A stretch of DNA of 64,000 nt from Rutidosis leptorrhynchoides (lineage: Eukaryota > Streptophyta > Magnoliopsida > Asterales > Asteraceae): NCBI RefSeq assembly GCF_046630445.1, contig NC_092333.1:186683001-186747000 (forward strand), written 5' to 3'. The translations under genes and the position numbers were made by a program. The notes below the pieces were generated by a model. It saw only the letters and a list, made by a program, of their open reading frames with translations. It made no database searches and was not told the origin of the DNA. This document shows positions 11,277-24,485 of this stretch, piece by piece. Position 1 is the first letter of the stretch. Each line of letters starts with the position of its first letter.

Positions 11277-11649
11277 CTCGTACGATCAGATGAAGGATTT
11301 TCGATAAGAAATAGATTATAGGATGTAGATTAGTACCCTGCAATACATAATTTACATATGCATATATAATACTAAAATCCCATAAGCTACGGAGGAATCT
11401 ACGGAAGCTGTCAGGCAAAGGTAACAATAACAGATACGCTAAGATATGAATTTAACTATACACTGTCTATGCAATAAAGGCAGTAAGACGTGTCTTAGAC
11501 TTTAAGGATGATAAGTAAATAATTTTTCGACACTAAATGATAAGCAAAACTTTTGACATGCAAACACGGTCGAAGTCCAGACTCATTAATGCATTCTAAC
11601 GACTATCAGTTAGACTCACTAATGCAAGACCTGGTTCGCTAAGACCACC

Positions 11650-11661
11650 GCTCTGATACCA
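11650..11661 (-). other. L1 primer-binding site
   Basis: gctctgatacca is the exact complement of tggtatcagagc, two bases inside the right LTR. It fixes the orientation of L1 as minus. Confidence 0.92.
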
Positions 11662-11663
11662 AC

Positions 11664-14510
11664 TGTGAAGACCCGTCCTAATCCATCCGGACGAAGTCCA
11701 TATCGATTATAAACGATTCACAACAGTTGATTACATCGCGAGATACTTGACCTCTATATGATACATTTTACAAACATTGCATTCGTTTTTGAAAAGACAA
11801 ACTTTCATTACATCGAAAGTTGACAGGCATGCATACCATTTCATAATATATCCAACTATAATTGACTTGATAATAATCTTGATGAACTCGACGACTCGAA
11901 TGCAACGTCTTTTGAAATATGCCATGAATGACTCCAAGTAATATCTATAAAATGAGCAAATACACAGCGGAAGATTTCTTTCGTACCTGAGAATAAACAC
12001 GCTTTAAAGTGTCAACCAAAAGGTTGGTGAGTTCATTAGTTTAACTTAAACAATCGTTTCCATCATTTTAATAGACCACAAGATTTCAGATTTCCATTTC
12101 TCATAAACATACGTCCCATGCATAGAGACAAAAATATCATTCATATGGATTGAACACCTGGCAACCGACATTAACAATATGCATATATAAGAATATCCCC
12201 ATCATTCCGGGATCCTCCTTCGGACATGATATAAATTTCGAAGTACTAAAACATCTGGTACTTTGGATGGGGCTTGTTGGGCCCGATAGATCTATCTTTA
12301 GGATTCGCGTCAATTAGGGTGTCTGTTCCCTAATTCTTAGATTACCAGACTTAATAAAAAGGGGCATATTCGACTTCGATAATCCAACCATAGAATGTAG
12401 TTTCACGTACTTGTGTCAATTTCGTAAAACAGTTATAAAAGTTGCGCATGTATTCTCAGCCCAAAAATATAAAGGGTAAAAAGGCAAATGAAACTCACGA
12501 TACTGTATTTTGTAGTAAAAATACATATGACGTCATTGAACAATGCAGGGTTGGCCTCGGATTCACGAACCTATATCAATTGTGTATATATTAATACGTA
12601 TAATGTAAGTTACAAAATTTCATTTATTAATATGTATTATTTATATATTATAGTTTTGTAGAATTTATTCTAACCTTTATTTTAAAACGTATACTTATAT
12701 TATATTTTAAGTTATATTTTATATATATATATATCGATTTTATGTATATATATCTATAATGATTTACGTTTATATAAATAGTGACATTAATATATTTATA
12801 TACATATATTTGTGGTTAGTATTGTATTTATGAAATTTTATTAGTTTGTTATGTGAATTATTAATACAATCCTAGTATATACCATAAGTATATATATAGT
12901 GTACAAAAGATTTATTTGTTAAAATAATAATTTAGATAATAATGATTTACTAATAATAATAATAATTTTATTAATAATGATAATACTAATAGCAAAAAAA
13001 ATGAAAATGATAACTGTTAATGATACTAATAATAATAACTCTAAAATAATATTAATACTAATACCATACTTATGTTAATAATAAGGGTTCTAATATTTAT
13101 AAAATGATAAATGATAATCATAATAATACTAGTAAATATTAATGATGATACTGATAAATATGATATTATTAATTGTAAATGTACTGATGATACTATTATT
13201 TATAAACCGGTACAAATTCTAATATTGATGATAATAATATATTTTTATTTCCTTCATAATAATAATAATGATAATCATAATCCTAATGATGATAAAATAC
13301 TAAAATGATAAGTTTATTACTAATAATAATATTATTAATACCTATCATAATAATAATAGTAATGTCTATAATACTTTCAAATATGATAACAAGTATGATA
13401 CTAATAATAACAATAACAATAACAATCAAAACAATCACAATAATAATAATAATACTAATAATAATTAATATATAATAATAATAATAAAATTAGAAAAGAA
13501 AACTACCTCACATGAAAAGAGTTTCAAAAAAAAAAAAAAGAAACTACCGTCCTCTGGACTCGATCTCGTGACCACATGCTCACACGCAAACACTCTCGAC
13601 CATCCCACCAATTCTGATTCTCTGTACTAATATCGAATTTAAATTTTATATATAAACTGTTTTTCTTCTATTCCTCTTCTTCTCCACAAGTCTCATGGAT
13701 TCAACAAAACATCAATAACCAAAAAAAAAAAAAAAAAAATCAGGGTTCCTTTTAAAGCTTCAAAACATTACAGAAAAAAAAAATAATTTGGGTTCTAAAA
13801 TAAAAAAAAAAACACTAAAGGCTTACTGCAGCGTCGGTTCTTGGAACAAAACAAAAAAAATTGATTTCGTAATAGATAACATTATAGATAATGTTTATAA
13901 CACGAAATAGTTTTCTAAACATGTATAAAAACTACTGGAATCGTCAATTTGATCAGAAACATATACACGAACGCGAATTTGTCTCAAGAACAATTGTTGA
14001 CTTTTTTTAAACTAAACTTTGACTTCAAAATTCAAGATCGATATAAAGATTTGAGAGTTGAGATTTTGCAGATAGATTCAAAGAAAGATTTCTAACCTTT
14101 CTGCATTTTTAGATTTTGAAACTTTATTCGAAATTGAATTAAGAGAAAAAAAAATTGGAGCGTGCAGAGAAGAAGAAAAAAAAATATCGCTGTGCTCTTT
14201 AATCCCATTGGATTTCCTTTTTATTTGATTTGCAATTATACATAATCATTTTGTAATAATAGAGATCGGTTGATAAAAAATGGAGAAAATGTCAACACAG
14301 GTTCACGAGTTTGGAGCAGGAAAGAAACAAAAAAAATAATAATAATAGAGATAAAGGATACAGAGGTCAAGCGTATAATATAGATCCCTACTGTTTTTTT
14401 TAATTAATAATAATAATATATAATAACAATACTATTAATATCTAATAATATTAATAAAATTAATAATAATGATAAATATAATATTAATGATAATAATAAT
14501 TGTAAAAATG

Positions 14511-14577
<67 letters not shown>

Positions 14578-15498
14578 CATACTAATTATGATAATATTAA
14601 TATTTTATCGATAATAATAATATTAGTAATAATAATCTAATTTATACATCCAATTTCATCTTTATATGATATAAAGTGATATTATGAATACAAATATTGA
14701 TATTTGACGATACAAATAACATTACTACAACAACTATATTTGTATTTAAATTTAATTTATTAATATCATCTATTATTATGTAATATTTAATAATTATGTA
14801 ATATGTATTGTAACATATACTGAATATTATATATTTATGCATTTTAATATAAATATATTATAATATTTATTTACATACTAATTATATTAAACTTATGTAT
14901 GTAATTATGAAAAATATAAATGTTTTATATATGTAAGTATTATATATATTTATTAAAATAGTACATTATTTCATCATAGATATATTATAAATTTCTACAT
15001 ATACATAATATAATAATTATGTATAAAATCATATATATATAGTTATATTTATGTATATATGTATACTACCATATATATAAAATCATGTTTTAAATGTTGA
15101 GTAGATGATTAATTATGTATATTAAACAATTAACTACAAAGTATAACATTGTACATTTAATATTTTGATAACGTTGGTAAAATATGTTTGAATCATTTAT
15201 ATACAATATACTATATATATTCAAAATGAAAATCTTTAGTTATTAAATGTTATCTTTTATAATAACAAAATTACTTAATAGTTCATTAATACTAATATAA
15301 TTAGTTTTATATATAATTATTTATATTTACATTCTTAGTTACAATTAAAGGTTCGTGAATCGTCGGAAATAGTTAAAGGTCAAATGTTATCATGAAATAG
15401 TTCAAACATAATGAGACTCGGTTTAATAGACTTTGCTTATCGAGTCGAATCATATAAGATTATGTTTAAATTTGGTCGGAAATTCCCGGGTCATCACA
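11664..15498 (-). repeat. L1 5' LTR (element orientation)
   Basis: This 3835-bp copy of 3612-7425 begins TGTGAAGAC and ends TCATCACA before the second gttac. The (TAA)n run around 14509-14575 is longer than its counterpart near 6458-6502, and A-tract lengths differ. The hairpin CAACC-AAAA-GGTTG is at 12013-12026. Confidence 0.93.
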
Positions 15499-16687
15499 GT
15501 TACCGGAGAGAATCCAAGAAGATATAAGTTCACACGAGCCTGCATCCATACAAAATACATGTAGAATGGCTCACAAACTAGTGAACCAAATTAAGGGAAG
15601 AATTAAAGAACAGGCGGCCGAAGAGGCCAACATGAAGCTAGTCAAAAGAAAGTGGGAGGAAAACAGTGATAAGAGTCACCAATACAACAACAACTATCCC
15701 AACAATCGGAACATCAATCGCAACTACAACAAACGGCACAACAATAACAACAACAACTACAACAATCATCCCAACAACAATAACAACCGCAACAATAACA
15801 ACAATCAGAAGCAGCTATGCCAAAGGTGTGAAAAGTATCACTCGGGGTTCTGCACCAAATTTTGCAACAAGTGTAAAAGAAATGGTCATAGCGCGGCGAA
15901 GTGTGAGGTCTACGGACCAGGGGTTAACAGAACGAAAGGAACAAATGGTGTCGAAACGAGTAATGGCGGAGCAAGTAGTGTCGGAGCAAGTTATGCCAAT
16001 GTAGTTTGTTATAAATGTGGAAAACTGGGCCACATTATTAGAAATTGCCCGAACCAGGAGAACACGAATGGACAAGGCCGCGGAACAGTTTTCAATATTA
16101 ATGCGGCAGAGGCACAGGAAGACCCGGAGCTTGTTACGGGTACGTTTCTTATTGACAATAAATCTGCTTACGTTTTATTTGATTCGGGTGCGGATAGAAG
16201 CTATATGAGTAGAGATTTTTGTGCTAAATTAAGTTGTCCATTGACGCCGTTGGATAGTAAATTTTTACTCGAATTAGAAAACGGTAAATTAATTTCAGCA
16301 GATTATATATGCCGGAATCGAGAAATTAAACTGGGTAGTGAAATATTTAAGATTGATTTGATACCAGTAGAGTTAGGGAGTTTTGATGTAATAGTTGGCC
16401 TGGACTGGCTGAAGGAGATGAAAGCAGAGATTGTATGTTATAAAAATGCAATTTGCATTGTACGTGAAGAAGGAGAACCCTTAATGGTGTACGGAGAAAA
16501 GGGCAACACGAAGCTACATCTTATTAGTAATTTGAAGGCACAAAAACTAATAAGAAAAGTTTGCTATGCTGTTCTAGCACACGTCGAGAAAGTACAAACT
16601 GAAGAAAAGAGCATCAATGATGTTCCCGTCGCAAAAGAATTTTCCGATGTATTTCCGAAAGAATTACCGGGACTACCTCCACATTGA
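15499..16687 (+). pseudogene. T1 gag 3' part (nucleocapsid) and protease
   Basis: This resumes the gag frame after L1 (PERIQEDISSHEPAS, then MAHKLVNQIKGRIKEQ from 15566). An Asn-rich stretch follows. Then come the zinc-binding segment CQRCEKYHSGFC / CNKCKRNGHSAAKC and a typical CCHC knuckle, CYKCGKLGHIIRNC. The aspartic protease active site appears as LFDSGADRSYMS, with the flap/hinge region FDVIVGLDWL downstream. The frame ends in TGA at 16685 after ELPGLPPH. The same frame continues into RT, so this is a premature stop and not a real gene boundary. Gag and pol appear to share one frame. Confidence 0.92.
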
Positions 16688-17239
16688 TCTGTTGAATTTC
16701 AAATAGATCTTGTACCAGGAGCTGCACCAATAGCTCGTGCTCCTTACAGACTCGCACCCAGCGAGATGAAAGAACTGCAAAGCCAACTGCAAGAACTATT
16801 AGAACATGGTTTCATTCGACCAAGCACATCACCATGGGGAGCTCCTGTTTTGTTTGTTAAGAAGAAGGATGGTACATTTAGGTTGTGTATTGACTACAGA
16901 GAGTTGAATAAACTTACCATCAAAAACCGTTATCCACTACCGAGAATTGACGACTTATTTAATCAACTACAAGGCTCGTCGGTTTATTCAAAAATCGATT
17001 TACGTTCTGGATATCATCAAATGCGAGTAAAGGAGGATGATATTCCAAAAACTGCTTTTAGGACGCGTTATGGTCATTACGAGTTTATGGTTATGCCGTT
17101 TGGATTAACTAACGCACCAGCTGTGTTCATGGACCTTATGAACCGAGTGTGTGGGCCATATCTTGACAAGTTTTTCATTGTTTTCATCGATGACATACTT
17201 ATTTACTCAAAGAATGATCAAGAGCACGAAAACATTTAA
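16688..17239 (+). pseudogene. T1 reverse transcriptase (N-terminal part)
   Basis: This is in frame with the protease part. It contains [73 protein letters not shown] and the catalytic [13 protein letters not shown]. These are the RT palm and finger motifs of Tekay-like Ty3/Gypsy elements. The frame stops at TAA 17237 just after the catalytic motif. Comparison with the continuation shows a one-base loss in a run of A before this stop. Confidence 0.92.
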
Positions 17240-17950
17240 GAAAAGTGCTAGAAGTATTGAGGAAAGAAAAACTGTATGCTAAGTTTTCAAAGTGTGCATT
17301 TTGGTTGGAAGAAGTTCAATTCCTCGGTCACATAGTGAACAAAGAAGGTATCCAGGTGGACCCAGCAAAGATCGAAACCGTTGAAAAGTGGGAAACCCCA
17401 AAAACTCCGAAGCATATACGTCAATTTTTAGGATTGGCTGGTTACTACAGAAGATTCATCCAAGATTTCTCCAAAATAGCAAAACCCTTGACTGCATTAA
17501 CGCATAAAGGGAAGAAATTTGAATGGAAGGATGAACAAGAGAAGGCGTTTCAGTTATTGAAGAAAAAGCTAACTACGACACCTATATTGTCATTGCCTGA
17601 AGGGAATGATGATTTTGTGATTTATTGTGACGCATCAAAATAAGGTCTCGGTTGTGTATTAATGCAACGAACGAAGGTGATTGCTTATGCGTCTAGACAA
17701 TTGAAGATTCACGAGCAAAATTATACGACTCATGATTTGGAATTGGGTGCTGTTGTTTTTGCATTAAAGACTTGGAGGCATTATTTATATGGAGTCAAAA
17801 GTATTATATATACCGACCACAAAATCTCTAAAATATATTTAATCAGAAGCAACTGAATATGAGACAACGCAGGTGGATTGAACTGTTGAATGATTATGAT
17901 TTTGAGATTCGATACCACCCGGGAAAGGCGAATGTGGTAGCCAACGCTTT
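17240..17950 (+). pseudogene. T1 RT thumb/connection and RNase H
   Basis: The first open piece (17245-17643) has EVQFLGHIVNKEGIQVDP, RQFLGLAGYYRRFIQDFSK and the RNase H start FVIYCDASK. A stop (taa, 17641) falls right after DASK. The second piece (17662-17856) gives LGCVLMQ...[35 protein letters not shown] and YTDHK. It is then scrambled by a frameshift near 17825. The last RNase H residues continue in the next frame from 17859 ([13 protein letters not shown]). Active-site acidic residues in CDAS, DLELGA and YTDH are still present, but the enzyme cannot be made as one chain. Confidence 0.88.
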
Positions 17951-19466
17951 GAGTAGAAAGGACAGAGAACCTATACGGGTAAAAGCTATGAATATAATTA
18001 TTCGTACTAACCTTACTACTCAAATAAAGGAGGTGCAACCGGGGGTTGTAAAAGAAGGAAAGTTGAAGAATGAGATACCCAAAGGATCAGAGAAACATCT
18101 TAATATTCGGGAAGACGGAACCCGATATAGGGCTGATAGAATTTGGGTACCAAGATTTGGAGATGTGAGAGAAATGGTACTTAAGGAAGCACATAAAACC
18201 AGATATTCAATAAATCCCAGAGCGGGGAAGATGTATAAAGATCTCAAGAAACTCTTTTGGTGGCTGGGTATGAAAGCCTATATTGCTAAATATGTAGGAG
18301 AATGTTTGACGTGTTCTAAGGTCAAAGCTGAATATCAGAAACCATCAGGTCTACTACAACAAACTGAAATCCCGGAATGGAAATGGGAAAACATTACCAT
18401 GGATTTCATTACTAAATTGCCAAGGACTGCAAGTGGTTATGATACTATTTGGGTAATAGTTGATCATCTCACCAAGTCAGCACACTTCCTGCCAATGAGA
18501 GAAGATGACAAAATGGAGAAGTTGGCGCGATTGTATTTGAAGGAGGTTGTCTCCAAACATGGAATTCCCGTCTCTATTATCTCTGATAGGGATGGTAGAT
18601 TTGTTTCATGGTTCTGGCAGACATTGCAACAAGCATTGGGGACTCGTCTAGACATGAGTACTGCCTATCATCCACAAACTGATGGGCAGAGCGAAAGGAT
18701 GATACAAATGCTTAAAGACATGCTACGAGCATGTGTTATTGATTTCGAAAACAGTTGGGATCGACACCTACCGTTAGCAGAATTTTCCTACAACAACAGT
18801 TATCATTCTAGTATTGAGATGGCGCCGTTTGAGGCACTTTATGGTAGAAAGTGCAGGTCTCTGATTTGTTGGAATGAAGTGGGGGATAGACAGATTACGG
18901 GTCCGGAGATAATACAAGAAACTACCGAGAAAATCATCCAAATTCAACAACGATTGAAAACCGCCCAGAGTCGACAAAAGAGCTACGCGGACAGTAAAAG
19001 AAAAGATATAGAGTTTGAAATTGGAGAAATGGTCATGCTTAAGGTTTCACCTTGGAAAGGATTTGTTCGATTTGGTAAACGGGGGAAACTAAATCCAAGG
19101 TACATTGGACCATTCAAGATTATAGATCGTGTCGAACCAGTAGCTTACCAACTGGAGCTACCTCAACAACTCGCGGCTGTACATAACAATTTTCACATCT
19201 CGAAGTTGAAGAAATGTTTTGCTAAAGAAGATCTCACTATTCCGTTGGAAAAAATCCAAATCAATGAAAAACTTCAATTCATTGAAGAACCCGTCGAAAT
19301 AATGGATCGTGAGGTTAAGAGACTTAAGCAAAACAAGATACCGATTGTTAACGTTCGATGGAATGCTCGTAGAGGACCCTAGTTCACCTGGAAGTGTGAA
19401 GATCAGATGAAGAAGAAATACCCGCATCTATTTCCAGAAGATTCGTCAACACCTTCAACAGCTTAA
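17859..19466 (+). pseudogene. T1 integrase with C-terminal chromodomain-like tail
   Basis: A 507-codon open stretch (17859-19382), followed after one stop (tag) by the last codons to TAA 19464-19466. It covers the end of RNase H ([16 protein letters not shown]), the zinc-binding region ([20 protein letters not shown] ... CLTCSKVK) and the catalytic core with [18 protein letters not shown] and [10 protein letters not shown] holding the D, D and E residues. The C-terminal domain carries [11 protein letters not shown] and the tail [10 protein letters not shown], as in Tekay-type elements. In T2 the second zinc-site position reads SIHPGSDK; here it reads SINPRAGK, so that histidine has been lost. 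Confidence 0.92.
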
Positions 19467-19501
19467 AATTTCGGGACGAAATTTATTTAACGGGTAGGTA
19501 C
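19467..19501 (+). other. T1 polypurine tract with preceding palindrome
   Basis: aaatttcgggacgaaattt (8-bp arms around gga) is followed by atttaacgggtaggtac. The LTR starts at the next base with TGTAGTGACCC. Confidence 0.88.
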
Positions 19502-22500
19502 TGTAGTGACCCAAACTTTTCCATGTTTATATATATTAATTGAGATTGATATTTACATGACTAAATGTTTCCAACGTGTTAAGCAATCAAACTTGTTAAG
19601 ACTTGATTAAATGAAATAAGTTTCATATAGACAATTGATCACCCAAGTTGACCGGCGATTCACGAACGTTACAAATTTGTAAAAACTACATGTTGTGGTA
19701 TATATAGACATATATATATATATATGGTTGACATGAGATTATGATGAGTAAGTATCTCACTAAGTATATTAACAATGTGTGATATACATAAGAAATGAGA
19801 TTACTAAGTTAAGAAACTCGAAATGATATATATAACGATTATCGTTATGATAACGTCTACTAAATACATATGTATCATATTAAGATATTGATACACTATA
19901 TTTAACATGATAAAATGATATTTAAATATATCATTAAGTGTGTTAACAATGAACTACATATGTAAAAACAAGACTACTAACTCAAGAATTACGAAACGAG
20001 ACTTATATGTAACGATTATCGTTGTAATGATATTTTAATGTATATATCATATTAAGAGATATTCATACATCATAATATCATGATAATATAATAATTTAAC
20101 ATCTCATTTGATATAATAAATATTGGGTTAACAACATTAATTGAGATCGTTAACTTAAAGGTTTCAAAACAACACTTACATGTAACGACTAATGAAGACT
20201 TAACGACTCCATTAGAATGTATATACATGTTGTGTTTTGATATGTATTCTTACACTTTTGAAAGACTTCAAGACACATATCAAAGTACTTCTACTTAATA
20301 AAAATGCTTACAATTACATCCTCGTTCAGTTTCATCAACAATTCTACTCGTATGCACCCGTATTCGTACTCGTACAATACACAGCTTTTAGATGTATGTA
20401 CTATTGGTATATACACTCCAATGATCAGCTTTTAGCAGCCCCTGTGAATCACCTAACACATGTGGGAACCATCATTTGGCAACTAGCATGAAATATCTCA
20501 TAAAATTACAAAAATATTAGTAATCATTCATGACTTATTTACATGAAAACAAAATTACAAATCCTTTATATCTAATCCATATACCAACGACCAAAAACAC
20601 CTACAAACACTTTCATTCTTCAATTTTCTTCATCTAATTGATCTCTCTTAAGTTCCATCTTCAAGTTCTAAGTGTTCTTCATAAATTCCATAAGTATAGT
20701 TTCATAAAAATCAAGAATACTTCCAAGTTTGCAAGTCTACTTCCAAGCTTTCTAATCCATTCCATGTAATCATCTAAGATCAAGGAACCTTTGTTATTTA
20801 TAGTAGGTTATCTTTCTAATTCAAGGTAATATTCATATTCAAACTTTGATTCAATTTCTACAACTATAACAATCTTATTTCGAGTGAAAATCTTACTTGA
20901 ACTGTTTTCGTGTCATGATTCTGCTTCAAGAACTTTCAAGCCATCCAAGGATCCTTTGAAGCTAGATCCATTTTTCTCATTTCCAGTAGTTTTATCCAAA
21001 AAACTTGAGGTAGTAATGATGTTCATAACATCATTCGATTCATACATATAAAGCTATCTTATTCGAAGGTTTAAACTTGTAATCACTAGAACATAGTTTA
21101 GTTAATTCTAAACTTGTTCGCAAACAAAAGTTAATCCTTCTAACTTGACTTTTAAAATCAACTAAACACATGTTCTATATCTATATGATATGCTAACTTA
21201 ATGATTTAAAACCTGGAAACACGATGAACACCATAAAATCGGATATACGCCGTCGTAGTGAAACCGGGGGCTGTTTTGGTTTGGATAATTAAAAACTATG
21301 ATAAACTTTGATTTAAAAGTTGTTCTTCTGGAAAAATTATTTTTCATATGAACATGAAACTATATCCAAAAATCTTGGTTAAACTCAAAGTGAAAGTATG
21401 TTTTTCAAAATGGTCATCAAGATGTCGTTCTTTCGACGGAAATGACTACCTCTTTAGTAATTGACATGTAACTTAAATTTCCGACTATAAACCTATACTT
21501 TTTATGTTTGTATTCTTAAATTAGAGTTCAATATGAAACCATAGCAATTTTATTCACTCAAAACGGATTTAAAATGAAGAAGTTATGGGTAAACAAGATT
21601 GGATATTTTTAATCTTTTTAGCTAAGGGAAATGTTTAACAAATCTATACAAATCATATCCTAACTAACTTATATTGTATTATATATGTATTCTAATATAT
21701 TATGTAATCTTGGGATACCATAGACACGTATGCAAATGTTTTGACATATCATATCGACCCATGTATATATATTATTTGGAACAACCATAGACACTCTATA
21801 TGCAGTAATGTTGGAGTTAGCTATACAGGGTTGAGGTTGATTCCAAAAATATATATACTTTGAGTTGTGATCTAGCCCGAGACGTGTATACACTGGGTCG
21901 TGGATTGATTCAAGATAATATATATCGATTTATTTCTGTACATCTAACTGTGGACAACTAGTTGTAGGTTACTAACGAGGACAACTGACTTAATACACTC
22001 AAATCTTTAAAACATAATAAAAATGGTTGTAATTATATTTTGATCATACTTTGATATATATGTACATATTTGTATAGGTTCGTGAATCGATCCGTGGCCA
22101 AGTCTTATTTCCGAGGAAGGAAATATCTGTGAAAGTGAGTTATAGTCCCACTTTTAAAATCTAATATTTTTGGGATGAGAATACATGCAGGTTTTATAAA
22201 TGATTTACAAAATAGACACAAGTACGTGAAACTACATTCTATGGTTGAATTATCGAAATCGAATATGCCCCTTTTTATTAAGTCTGGTAATCTAAGAATT
22301 AGGGAACAGACACCCTAATTGACGTGAATCCTAAAGATAGATCTATTGGGCCTAACAAACCCCATCCAAAGTACTGGATGCTTTAGTACTTCGAAATTTA
22401 TATCATATCCGAAGGGTGTCCCGGAATGATGGGGATATTCTTATATATGAATCTTGTTAATGTCGGTTACCAGGTGTTCATCATATGAATGATTTTTATC

Positions 22501-22967
22501 TCTATGTATGGGATGTGTATTGAAATATGAAATCTTGTGGTCTATTGTTACGATTTGATATATATAGGTTAAACCTATAACTCACCAACATTTTTGTTGA
22601 CGTTTAAAGTATGTTTATTCTCAGGTGAATACTAAGAGCTTCCGCTGTTGCATACTAAAATAAGAACAAGATTTGGAGTCTAAGTTTGTATGATATTGTG
22701 TAAAAACTGCATTCAAGAAACATATGTCGATGTAATATATTTCTATTGTAAACCATTATGTAATGATCGTGTGTAAACAGTATTATTTAGATTATCATTA
22801 TTTGATAATCTACGTAATGCTTTTGAAACCTTTATTGATAAAATAAAGGTTATTGTTGTTTTAAAAATGAATGCAGTCTTTGAAAAACGTCTCATATAGA
22901 GGTCAAAACCTCGCAACGAAATCAATTAATATGGAACGTTTATAATCAATATGAACGGGACATTTCA
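19502..22967 (+). repeat. T1 3' LTR
   Basis: A 3466-bp repeat, TGTAGTGACC...GGGACATTTCA. Its last 1050 bp match the window start. It carries the hairpin CAACA-TTTT-TGTTG at 22586-22599. The short frame 20237-20491 has no recognisable domain. No other gene is visible in these 3.5 kb. Confidence 0.92.
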
Positions 22968-23669
22968 CAAATAGTCAATCTGGGTACAATGACCCCCGCT
23001 ATGAAAAGTTGCTAGCTGAGCATTCGTCTTCTTGAAGAACAAATTTGCAACAACCAAATCGTGAGCAACAACAAAATCGAGAATAGAGAGCCCTTCCTCA
23101 TTTCTTACTCCGTACCCAAAGCCCCCATGGGCACCCTGATAACCCTCAGCATTCGTTCCTATATGACCATTTAGATCCCCCCCAATGAGTAATCGATGGT
23201 CTGGAGGGCACATCCTCACTACCTCGTCTAACGATTCCCAGAAGTGTCTCTTTTCAGCTGCGCCAAGGCCCGCATGGGGGGCGTAAGCGCTAATGACTGT
23301 GTAGGTCACCTCTTGGATTACTAACCTAACCGACATAATCCTATCACCCCGTATACTCACATCCATGACATTCTCGTTATAGGGTGGGCCAATTAAAATT
23401 CCAACACCGTTTCTAGCTGCTCACGATACCGAGAACCACAGCTTGTAGTCCTGGATCTTAACCGCCCCTTGACCCGTCCACCTAGTCTCTTGGATACACA
23501 AAATGTCCACTTTACATTTACGTAAAGTCTCCACTAGTTCATAACGTTTGCCGGTCAAAGTACCCACATTCCAACCACCTGCTCTAATCCTAACCGGCTT
23601 CGCTACCCTATTGCCGCTTCTAAATCCTACAAACCTGCCCGCCCCAGAGCTCGAAGAACATGACCTCAA
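22968..23669 (-). pseudogene. RTE-type LINE, endonuclease domain fragment
   Basis: On the minus strand an apurinic-type endonuclease (EEP fold) of an RTE-like LINE is visible: GWNVGTLTGKRYELVETL, then ILCIQETRWTGQG (catalytic Glu region), VISAYAPHAGLG, LIGGDLNGHIGTNAEGY and the terminal SGGHCTQIDYL. A stop codon interrupts it at 23421-23423. The coding sequence is cut at 22968, exactly at the T1 LTR end, so T1 inserted into the LINE. The rest of the LINE (RT domain) would lie left of T1 outside the window. The bases 22968-22972 (caaat) are the expected right copy of T1's target duplication, but the left copy is not visible. Confidence 0.88.
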
Positions 23670-24485
23670 GTAACCATGAGAATGACTTGAGTCTATCTCT
23701 CCCTATGAAACGAGCGAAAAAAGACCGGAGAAAATGCAACTAGTAATAACAGTTCCGATATAAAAAAAAGACTCTAGGTAAAAATTCAATACTGATAAAA
23801 AAGTCTACAGATAACACAAAGGAAAAGGACTAATTAGTAAAAATCATAAAACCCTATGACAATAATAAATAATATAGCACTATGAAAGTAAAGCAAATAA
23901 GGCACATAAGGAAATAGACTAAAAAATATGGAAAAAAAAGCACGCAAATTAGTAATTAGTAATACAGTAGTAAGCTAATAATAGTTAGGGATATTAATAA
24001 CCACAGCCAAGTAAAGCTAAAAAAAATTAGTAAACAATACAGCAAAAGACTAATTAAAACAAGTAGGGCTTAAGGAAAAAGGATCAGAGAAACAAACAAA
24101 GCCTTGTATAGACAAGGATTCTCCGGCAATGGAGGTTTTCGGCAGTAGCGATTTCCGGCAGCACCAAGGCAGCAAGCGGAGGAATTGGCGAAGTTTCTTG
24201 TTTACTAAAAGCTCTTGCTAGTAGACCCGTTTAGTTTAGTTACCTGCGAAAAAAGAAAAAGTAACCGGGAATAAAAATTCGGCGACCTGAGTAGGCGGCG
24301 CGTGGCAACGCGTTTCGGGGCTCTTGCCGGCAAAATTCGTACTCTCAGGTTCATAAAAATTCTGCGAGTTCAAAGGTGTAGGTGGCTGCTTCTAATTCTA
24401 TCGGAGATGGAAGCAATTTCCGATTTAAGTTTTGGAAGCAATTATATAAAGTGCGTGGTAATAATCTTACGTGAGATTACTATAG
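23670..24485 (-). other. Non-coding stretch, probably LINE 5' leader
   Basis: No protein domain is seen. About 24120-24360 is GC-richer with repeated ccggca motifs (ttctccggcaatgg, tttccggcagcacc, ttgccggcaaaa), as might be found in a LINE 5' UTR upstream of the endonuclease on the minus strand. The assignment to the LINE rests on position only. Confidence 0.4.

Larger units (their letters stand above)
3612..15498 (-). mobile_element. L1: large non-autonomous LTR element (LARD-like) inserted in T1 gag
   Basis: An 11.9-kb element with TG...CA ends and two 3.8-kb LTRs. It is in reverse orientation: the complement of a polypurine tract follows the left LTR and the complement of tggtatcagagc precedes the right LTR. 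The 4.2-kb interior has no gag, protease, RT or integrase that I can recognise. It holds one decayed sense ORF, an antisense mini-ORF and repeats. The LTR ends, the pre-tract palindrome, the tract and the LTR core are close to those of T1. L1 is therefore probably a non-autonomous relative mobilised by T1-type enzymes (inference). The LTRs differ by about eight substitutions by eye plus microsatellite length changes, so the insertion is recent. Confidence 0.88.
1..22967 (+). mobile_element. T1: Tekay-like Ty3/Gypsy LTR retrotransposon, left end outside the window
   Basis: This is a plus-strand LTR retrotransposon with the order LTR end, primer site, two extra ORFs, gag, protease, RT, RNase H, integrase, polypurine tract, LTR. 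The RT, integrase and C-terminal tail resemble the Tekay/Del chromovirus lineage as I know it. The first 1050 bases match 21918-22967 with no net length change and about 20 mismatches counted by eye, roughly 98% identity. The 3' LTR is 3466 bp, so about 2.4 kb of 5' LTR should lie to the left of the window. The element is split by L1 and is itself inserted in a LINE. Pol has several stops and frameshifts, so this copy cannot be autonomous. Confidence 0.9.

Noticed and set aside
20237..20491. 84-codon ORF in the T1 3' LTR as a possible host gene
   Set aside because: No domain, and it lies inside an LTR.
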